16,622 nucleotides of DNA from Saprospiraceae bacterium (GTDB lineage: Bacteria; Bacteroidota; Bacteroidia; Chitinophagales; Saprospiraceae), in assembly GCA_023299965.1 (NCBI GenBank), contig JALZVN010000090.1, forward strand, positions 1 to 16,622. The letters run 5' to 3'. The notes under the pieces are model-generated. The model was not told where the DNA came from. It worked only from the letters and a program-made list of their open reading frames with translations, and did not search any database. Within the stretch, counting starts at the first letter, position 1; each line of letters starts with the position of its first letter. This document shows, in pieces, positions 1 to 4,987 of this stretch. A program made the position numbers and the translations under genes.

Positions 1-444
1 GGCATTTCGCATAAGTGACTTGTCGCTGTATGGTCCATGCAGTACCCAGTCGTTTTCTGAAGGCATACCAAGCAGTTCTACGTTGTTATTAGCACCATCT
101 TCTAATTGGGTTTCAAAACCATATCCTTTTTTAGGAAATAACGCGGCGGAGGAAGAGCCTCTGATTTCTATACTGATACGACCATCATAATCATTACCTG
201 GGTCAGTAATTAGATTTTTTTGCCCATTACCGTTATTAATAAGCTTCATTTGGGCAACAATTTTTGGCTCATCAGGAATGTCCACGGCACCTTCTGTATC
301 AATGACCATAATAGGCAAATCAGAAGACATGAAATTGACTTGTGCCTTACTAGAAGCAACAAAAAACAAACAGAAAATTAGAGAGAAAACACCTTGAACA
401 TAGGTCGTGTGGCTAAACTTTGAGATATTCAATACTAATGTCAT
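1..444 (-). CDS. CotH-family secreted protein (5' part only)
   Basis: Only the first 148 codons are inside the window; the gene runs off the left edge. The ATG at 444 opens a signal peptide with a hydrophobic stretch at about residues 19-31, and a likely cut before Gln in 'SSKA|Q'. The mature part has the CotH signature: 'IRGSSSAALFPKKGYGFET' near residues 95-113, then 'LGMPSENDWVLHGPYSDKS' just before the edge. In this family those segments begin an atypical protein-kinase-like domain. Spore-coat CotH proteins phosphorylate coat proteins; the role of the secreted Bacteroidota versions is not established, and many carry extra C-terminal domains that cannot be seen here. The catalytic lysine and Asp motifs are also beyond the edge. 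The gene diverges from the small exported protein at 557. The family is fairly certain; activity is not. Confidence 0.85.
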   Translation of the reverse strand, partial: MTLVLNISKFSHTTYVQGVFSLIFCLFFVASSKAQVNFMSSDLPIMVIDTEGAVDIPDEPKIVAQMKLINNGNGQKNLITDPGNDYDGRISIEIRGSSSAALFPKKGYGFETQLEDGANNNVELLGMPSENDWVLHGPYSDKSLMRNA

Positions 445-487
445 TGCTAAAATCGATTCTTTTGTTAAAGATATGATAAACTTGAAC

Positions 488-521
488 TAAATATATATTG
501 TGAGAATACATTAAACTCAAA
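488..521 (-). promoter_or_regulatory. Possible Bacteroidota-type promoter for the CotH-family gene
   Basis: Read on the minus strand there is a TTTG at 521-518 and, 22 bases downstream, TATATTTA at 495-488. This resembles the Bacteroidota pattern of TTG, 17-23 bases, then TAnnTTTG, with A for the last G. It would start a transcript roughly 35-40 bases upstream of the ATG at 444. The region is very AT-rich, so a chance match is easy; this is a weak call. Confidence 0.3.
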
Positions 522-556
522 GAATCCTTATTTTTAGGCTATCAATCTGATATTTT

Positions 557-1006
557 ATGTGGTACAAATTATTTTTTACTTCCCTTTTGATGTTGACAAT
601 GACCCTCTCGGTCATGGCACAACCACGCAACGAATGGAGACTTTTCTCTAGTCTGGAGTTTGATGAGTACTTCAATGAAGACATTGGAACATATGATCTA
701 AAGCCCAAATTCACAGATGAAATCTTGTCTAAGGAAGGGCAGGAGATAGTCCTACTTGGATATATTATTTCCTCCTCTAAGACTGATGGTTTTGAGAATC
801 CAATATTGTCAAAGTTCCCATTTACCTCTTGTTATTTCTGCGGCAATGCAGGCATGGAGACAGTCGCAGAGATTGATTTTGACACTTCTAAGTCGACTTT
901 TCGTATGGATTCGGCCTATGGCTTCAAGGGCATATTGACATTCAATAAAGATAACCCTGAACGTCTAGTTATTATACTAAAGGATGCAGAAGTGTGGGAT
1001 TTTTAG
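557..1006 (+). CDS. Small exported protein with a CxxC motif (DUF3299-like), function unknown
   Basis: This 149-residue protein has a signal peptide (residues 1-21, hydrophobic core about 5-19, cut 'VMA|Q'). The mature part is compact. Residues 62-72 ('QEIVLLGYIIS') followed by 'KFPFTSCYFCGNAGMETVAEI' (86-106, with Cys92 and Cys95) resemble, from memory, Bacteroidota exported proteins close to DUF3299, which share a 'GYI..., then FP..SC.FCG..G.E.V.E' pattern. The C-terminal third ('FKGILTF', then 'VIILKDAEV') is probably a beta barrel of the OB type, but that is inference. The two cysteines could bind a metal or form a disulfide. Endonuclease I follows 43 bases downstream on the same strand, although that gene may have its own promoter. 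The ATG at 557 is the only start that keeps a whole signal peptide. No function can be assigned. Confidence 0.8.
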   Translation: MWYKLFFTSLLMLTMTLSVMAQPRNEWRLFSSLEFDEYFNEDIGTYDLKPKFTDEILSKEGQEIVLLGYIISSSKTDGFENPILSKFPFTSCYFCGNAGMETVAEIDFDTSKSTFRMDSAYGFKGILTFNKDNPERLVIILKDAEVWDF

Positions 1007-1030
1007 TAATTAATATAGCCGATTTGATTA

Positions 1031-1038
1031 TACTTTTG
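1031..1038 (+). promoter_or_regulatory. Candidate -7 element (TACTTTTG) ahead of the endonuclease gene
   Basis: TACTTTTG matches the Bacteroidota -7 consensus TAnnTTTG exactly and ends 11 bases before the ATG at 1050. A start point about 6-8 bases downstream would leave a leader of only a few bases, so the mRNA would be nearly leaderless. No TTG lies at the expected 17-23 base spacing upstream, which lowers confidence. Confidence 0.3.
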
Positions 1039-1049
1039 TACTTTGTTGT

Positions 1050-2099
1050 ATGCGATTTTATTTATACTCATTCTTACTTTTCTTGCCATTAATTAGTACT
1101 GCCCAGTTTTCAACTCCAATACATCCAGCATTACAAGGAGAGGCATTATTGACTGCTTTAGTGAACGACTTTAAGACATCAGTGGTATTGTCTTCTGGAG
1201 AAGGGCGTGATTTGATGTACAGTGACATTCACAATATTGGCGGTTCGGTATTTGGAGTATATACAGGGCATGGTATATTTCTACCTGCTGGAGTGGACCC
1301 CTCGACCTTCGTATTTATGAATGGAGTGGATGATGGTATCAACGCAGAACATGTGTATCCTAGATCAAAAGGGGCGCAGTTTGGTATTGCTAATACAGAT
1401 TTACATAATTTATTTCCAAGTCGCGTAATCGTTAATTCCAATCGTGGGAGTTTTCCTTTTGCGGAGATTAATGATGCGGAGACGGAGTTGTGGTATTTTG
1501 AGAATGATGAGATGAGTACTGTTCCGAATAATAATATTGATAACTATAGTGAGGGAGTGAGAGGGGTAGATGGTCGTTTTGAGCCGCGTGAATCTCGTAA
1601 AGGAGACATTGCAAGGACGATGTTTTATTTCTACACGATGTATCGACAACAAGCAGATGATGCGGACCCAGATTTTTTTGCCGATCAATTATCAACGCTA
1701 TGTTCTTGGCATGAGCAAGACCCGGTAGATGAGGAAGAGTATAATCGCACTTTTAAAATTGCGGAGGTTCAGGATGGAAAACCAAATCCATTTATTTTAG
1801 ACTGCTCATTAGTAGGTAGAGCATACTGCCAAGCGGAAAATTTAGACTGCCCTATCATTTCAACTGTGTCTAGTAGTAATGTTCCAACAGCTATACCTTA
1901 TAAATTTTTCCCTAACCCTACCAATAATACCATGTTTGTAGAAGCAATGGGATATTCTCAGTTGCTTATTATGGATACGCTCGGCAGATTGATTATCCGT
2001 AAAGACTTTGATACACGGACTACCGTAAATACGTCAAGCCTAGTTCCAGGCACCTATATTTTGATTATCAATGAAGCTACTTTCAGATTGGTAAAGTAG
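1050..2099 (+). CDS. Secreted endonuclease I family nuclease with T9SS sorting domain
   Basis: A 349-residue exported nuclease. The signal peptide is residues 1-18 ('LISTA|QF'). The endonuclease I (EndA/NucM, metal-dependent beta-beta-alpha) core spans about residues 27-255. It includes 'NAEHVYPRSKGA' at 98-109 with the likely catalytic His101, 'NTDLHNLFPSRVIVNSNRG' at 115-133 including the metal-ligand Asn129, 'RKGDIARTMFYFYTMY' at 183-198, and 'KPNPFIL' at 244-250. Family members cut DNA or RNA nonspecifically outside the cell, typically for nutrient scavenging. Residues about 284-349 ('FFPNPTNN', 'LLIMDTLGRLI', 'LVPGTYILII') form a type A T9SS C-terminal sorting domain, so the enzyme should cross the outer membrane through the gliding-type secretion system. 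No T9SS machinery gene is in this window. The start is set by the signal peptide. Confidence 0.93.
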   Translation: MRFYLYSFLLFLPLISTAQFSTPIHPALQGEALLTALVNDFKTSVVLSSGEGRDLMYSDIHNIGGSVFGVYTGHGIFLPAGVDPSTFVFMNGVDDGINAEHVYPRSKGAQFGIANTDLHNLFPSRVIVNSNRGSFPFAEINDAETELWYFENDEMSTVPNNNIDNYSEGVRGVDGRFEPRESRKGDIARTMFYFYTMYRQQADDADPDFFADQLSTLCSWHEQDPVDEEEYNRTFKIAEVQDGKPNPFILDCSLVGRAYCQAENLDCPIISTVSSSNVPTAIPYKFFPNPTNNTMFVEAMGYSQLLIMDTLGRLIIRKDFDTRTTVNTSSLVPGTYILIINEATFRLVK

Positions 2100-2112
2100 G
2101 TTTTGGGAGTGC

Positions 2113-2146
2113 CACTGACGCGAGACAGAAAAAGTCTCGGTCACTG
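2113..2146 (+). terminator. Stem-loop after the endonuclease gene, possible terminator
   Basis: CGAGAC (2121-2126) pairs with GTCTCG (2134-2139) around a 7-base A-rich loop. The stem extends outward through CACTGACG and GTCACTG with one mismatch and a bulge. It sits 14 bases after the stop codon at 2099. There is no T tract downstream, so it is not a textbook intrinsic terminator and may only protect the mRNA end. Confidence 0.4.
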
Positions 2147-2256
2147 TCGGGTCATTCAGCACTTCGCTTCGCTACGGTCCTTCGGACTTGTCGAAGCTCC
2201 ACTACGTTTCGTTCGACACTGCTTACTACCCCTCACTCGAAAAAAAGGGAGAAATA

Positions 2257-2397
2257 TAATACCATTTGTAGTATAAAATAGCGTGCAAGATTTTAGATAG
2301 AAATGATCAAGGTCGAGGCGAAGAGACCTGCCTACCGCAGGCAGGTTGATTGTTTCTATCAAAATATATGCGTCATTTTAAACTTTAAATGGTATAA
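2257..2397. repeat. 141-bp imperfect palindromic element with ~54-bp inverted arms
   Basis: The left arm (2257-2310) and the reverse complement of the right arm (2346-2397) match over almost their whole length. The outer blocks are ATACCATTT at 2259-2267 against AAATGGTAT at 2387-2395. Next comes a shared TAAAAT followed by a CG-containing word. The inner blocks are GATAGAAATGATCAA at 2296-2310 against TTGATTGTTTCTATC at 2346-2360, which as RNA would pair fully with two G-U wobbles. A second perfect hairpin, ACCTGCCT/AGGCAGGT with a 5-base loop, sits in the middle (2326-2346). The shape resembles a MITE-like or large palindromic repeat. No transposase or clear target-site duplication is visible. 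Confidence 0.65.
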
Positions 2398-2449
2398 GAC
2401 GCTAAATCATAGCTAAACAGTCTACCTCGAGCAAATAATCCGTAACTGA

Positions 2450-4180
2450 TTAAGAGGGTGGTGTGGCCTCTTTTTCGATTTCACTCAGACGATTTCCGAT
2501 GTACTCATAGCGCTGATTCAGGTGCGTAATTTGCTTTTCTTCGTCTTCGATCAACTGATCAAATTTATTGAAGTTGGCATCGATTTTTTTCTTGATATTC
2601 TGAATATAGCTCTTGAGCTTGTCACTGACTTCTCCTTCCATACGGATACGACCTTTGACAATCTCACCATGATACCCATCCAAGATTTTTTTCTTTTGTA
2701 AAACGATTGAACCACCTGCAAAGACAAGACCAACTGCAGTCAATACCCCACCAGTGATGTCCACTAGGCTAATGCCCGTCACTGCATTCAAAATCACACC
2801 GATGATAGCTATTCCACCTCCTGTGGCTACGTTACCCGTGATATTGGTATCACTTGCCATGAGCCCTTCATCTGTAAAGTTCTCTGACTTACTCATGAAT
2901 TCCTTAAAGGTGTCCTGAAGGTCTCTCAGTACATTGATACGTTTCTCTGCGATATCGCTAAATAAGTCATGATCATTCTTCAAGATTGTATCACTACCTT
3001 TTATTTTGAGGTCGATCATCTTGGCCATTTGCTGGATGCTATCAGCAATATCAACTACGCCTTTATTGAGTCTCTCTTTTAGAACATTGTTTAGATCTGT
3101 TTCCAACTCTGAAGAGAGACCAGTTAACCATTCTTTGGCAGATTTTTGCTTTGAGTAAAGTGCAGTGAAACTTCTTTTGATGAGTGAAAACACACCCAAC
3201 CCTTGCTTGAGCTCTTCCTCTTTCTGATTCGTTATCTTATCATAAGCTGCCACTAGGTTTTCTACCAAGATATCTACTTGCGCGTTAGACTTTTCAGATT
3301 GATCAGAAAGTGTATCTCTAATCTCCTCTCTAAATACCTTGTCCGCTTCCCATTGTGCTTCTCTTATTTGAAGCCCTTTGTAGATTCTTTCATTGATGTT
3401 ACGAGAGGTGTTTATATTGTTTTGTAACTTTAAATACGGGGCTTTCCCACCAGTGATATTATCAGCAATATATTGCTTAATGATTTTGAAACCGCTCTCC
3501 TCCGTTTCTCCTTCTATTTCTTGCTTAGCGGAAACAACAAATACATTTGGCTCAACAATGCCCTTTTTTTCCGCATAATCTATGACTCCCTTGATATTTA
3601 CTTGTAGATCATCCTCCTTTACTAGATCCTTTTGCTGTAGTACGAAAATGACCTTACGGTGCCATTCCTTATGGATATAGTCAAAGAAGTCCCATGAAGA
3701 TTGGCGATATGGATTCTTGGCTTCGAATACAAATACAATCAAATCAGAAGCAGGTATAAAGCTTTCCGTTATTTCCTGATGATGTTCAGCAATGGTGTTG
3801 GTACCTGGAGTATCTACTATGGCTATTTCTTTAAGTATTTCTACAGGTTGCTGGATTCTTTTAAGATATGGATTGATAGAAGTAATCTGTTCTGTCTCCC
3901 CATAGACTATCTGTTGGATGGTGTCCGTCATAGGTTGAGGCGCCACCTTACAGATTTCTTTGCTAGGATCTAGTAATGCGTTGATAAAGCTACTTTTACC
4001 TGCTTTGACTTCACCAACTATCACAAACATAAACGGCTCTGTGATGCGATTTCTAAGATCACTTATAGTCTTTTCTAATTCATCGTGACCAATAGCGCCG
4101 GCTATGCTTTGCAATTCTTTGACAAGGTCCTCTACTTGAGCACGTTGGTCATTGACATTATTATTAAGTATCGTATTCAT
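2450..4180 (-). CDS. Dynamin-like GTPase (bacterial dynamin family)
   Basis: Starting at the ATG at 4180 the protein has 576 residues. An in-frame GTG at 4201 would add seven residues. I prefer 4180 because AGGA lies about 10 bases upstream and homologues usually start close to the first helix. The GTPase domain shows G1 'GEVKAGKS' (56-63), a Thr-rich switch I ('MTDT', 84-87) and G3 'DTPG' (123-126). At the G4 position the usual NKxD is 'QQKD' (182-185). Long predicted helices follow (about 255-440). Then come two adjacent hydrophobic, Gly-rich segments (about 455-473 and 476-494), like the membrane-inserting paddle of bacterial dynamin-like proteins, and a final coiled-coil-like part (about 505-570). 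Family members use GTP to bind, tubulate or fuse membranes, or help in membrane stress or defence. It is the last gene of the minus-strand block, 121 bases after the WbqC gene. Confidence 0.85.
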   Translation of the reverse strand: MNTILNNNVNDQRAQVEDLVKELQSIAGAIGHDELEKTISDLRNRITEPFMFVIVGEVKAGKSSFINALLDPSKEICKVAPQPMTDTIQQIVYGETEQITSINPYLKRIQQPVEILKEIAIVDTPGTNTIAEHHQEITESFIPASDLIVFVFEAKNPYRQSSWDFFDYIHKEWHRKVIFVLQQKDLVKEDDLQVNIKGVIDYAEKKGIVEPNVFVVSAKQEIEGETEESGFKIIKQYIADNITGGKAPYLKLQNNINTSRNINERIYKGLQIREAQWEADKVFREEIRDTLSDQSEKSNAQVDILVENLVAAYDKITNQKEEELKQGLGVFSLIKRSFTALYSKQKSAKEWLTGLSSELETDLNNVLKERLNKGVVDIADSIQQMAKMIDLKIKGSDTILKNDHDLFSDIAEKRINVLRDLQDTFKEFMSKSENFTDEGLMASDTNITGNVATGGGIAIIGVILNAVTGISLVDITGGVLTAVGLVFAGGSIVLQKKKILDGYHGEIVKGRIRMEGEVSDKLKSYIQNIKKKIDANFNKFDQLIEDEEKQITHLNQRYEYIGNRLSEIEKEATPPS

Positions 4181-4301
4181 AGTTGTAATTCCTGTATACA
4201 CCTTTAAGACTGCAATTTATATATTAGTCATCAATTAGAGCGGAATTATTTCAGATGAATCTATTCTGTAGCTATTTAGAGCATAGCAGGGGGAATACTT
4301 T

Positions 4302-4931
4302 TTATGACTCCATCATGCGCTCCAAGACTAATATTGTCTCCGGCCCTTTACAGAATAGAAGGTCAATAATGGATGCATTGGGTATGAAATCTTGTCTATC
4401 TTCAAATACTTGACCGTATTTTACGAGCCTGATATCGGGCAAAATCCAGGTTTCATTTTTGGGTAACAGAGATTGTCTTAGATCTAAACGGCCCATATGT
4501 TCTTTGACGTACTCCTTGGTGAATACTATTTCACAGTCAATTTGTAGGATATCTATTAATCCTTTCAAAAGGTTTAAATTGTACTCCCAAAGTGTTGCAC
4601 TAGAGTAGGTGAGAAGGGCATATAATTCGTCTGAATAATCCTCCCAGTATGGCGCATTCTCATAGGCCGTCTTGATGCTTTTCCATTGCTGCCTGCGCCA
4701 ATCTTCACTATCAGAAATCTCTACAGCTTGTATATTTTTTTGTTGGTGCTTGCCTCTTTTTAGGGGGATAGACAATCGTTGCTTTCCATTAGAGGTGACA
4801 ATGAATGACTTGTTACGATAAGAACCCTTGACATAGGATTCATCGCTTTCCAATAACACTTTGTCATGTGAAATAAGCGCACAAAAGTATTCAATGCAAG
4901 GAAGAAAATGTAAGTCTATTACTAGCTCCAC
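4302..4931 (-). CDS. WbqC-family protein
   Basis: The 209-residue protein matches the WbqC-like family: an N-terminal 'IDLHFLPCIEYFCALI' (5-20), then 'YVKGSYRNKSFIVTSNGKQ' (33-51), 'LSIPLK' (53-58), and 'WKSIKTAYENAPYWEDY' (83-99). The length is normal for the Bacteroidota branch. WbqC itself comes from an O-antigen cluster, but the biochemical role is not settled and no polysaccharide genes lie nearby. The start is GTG at 4931: an in-frame TGA sits two codons upstream, and no ATG follows before the conserved motif. It begins 56 bases after the TIR-like/TPR/SDR gene ends, on the same strand, which suggests cotranscription. No promoter word is convincing in that gap. Confidence 0.85.
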   Translation of the reverse strand: MELVIDLHFLPCIEYFCALISHDKVLLESDESYVKGSYRNKSFIVTSNGKQRLSIPLKRGKHQQKNIQAVEISDSEDWRRQQWKSIKTAYENAPYWEDYSDELYALLTYSSATLWEYNLNLLKGLIDILQIDCEIVFTKEYVKEHMGRLDLRQSLLPKNETWILPDIRLVKYGQVFEDRQDFIPNASIIDLLFCKGPETILVLERMMES

Positions 4932-4987
4932 GTGTCAATTCGGTGATCATTAAAAAGGAATATATGCTTTGTATTAAAGTATATATC

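Larger units (their letters stand above)
2100..2449. other. Convergent intergenic region, 350 bases, rich in hairpins and repeats
   Basis: This gap lies between the ends of the plus-strand nuclease and the minus-strand GTPase. The left part (2110-2240) is clearly more GC-rich than the flanking genes and holds several short stem-loops: 2113-2146, GTCC/GGAC at 2177-2187, and CTTCG/CGAAG at 2180-2196 (the last two overlap and are alternatives). The right part (2257-2397) is the inverted-arm element listed separately. No convincing coding frame is present. The two halves could help end transcription from both sides, but neither has a proper run of T after its stem. Confidence 0.7.

Noticed and set aside
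445..556. Divergent promoter for the 557 gene (TTTTG near 461-464 with TAAACTTG at 477-484)
   Set aside because: The spacing is only 12 bases and the -7 word has a mismatch, so it does not fit the Bacteroidota pattern.
2156..2362. 68-codon minus-strand open frame in the convergent gap
   Set aside because: It runs across the hairpins and the inverted-arm element, and the translation shows no protein-like pattern.
4178..4201. GTG at 4201 as the start of the dynamin-like GTPase
   Set aside because: The ATG seven codons later has an AGGA at a usable distance and the added residues look non-conserved. It cannot be fully excluded.
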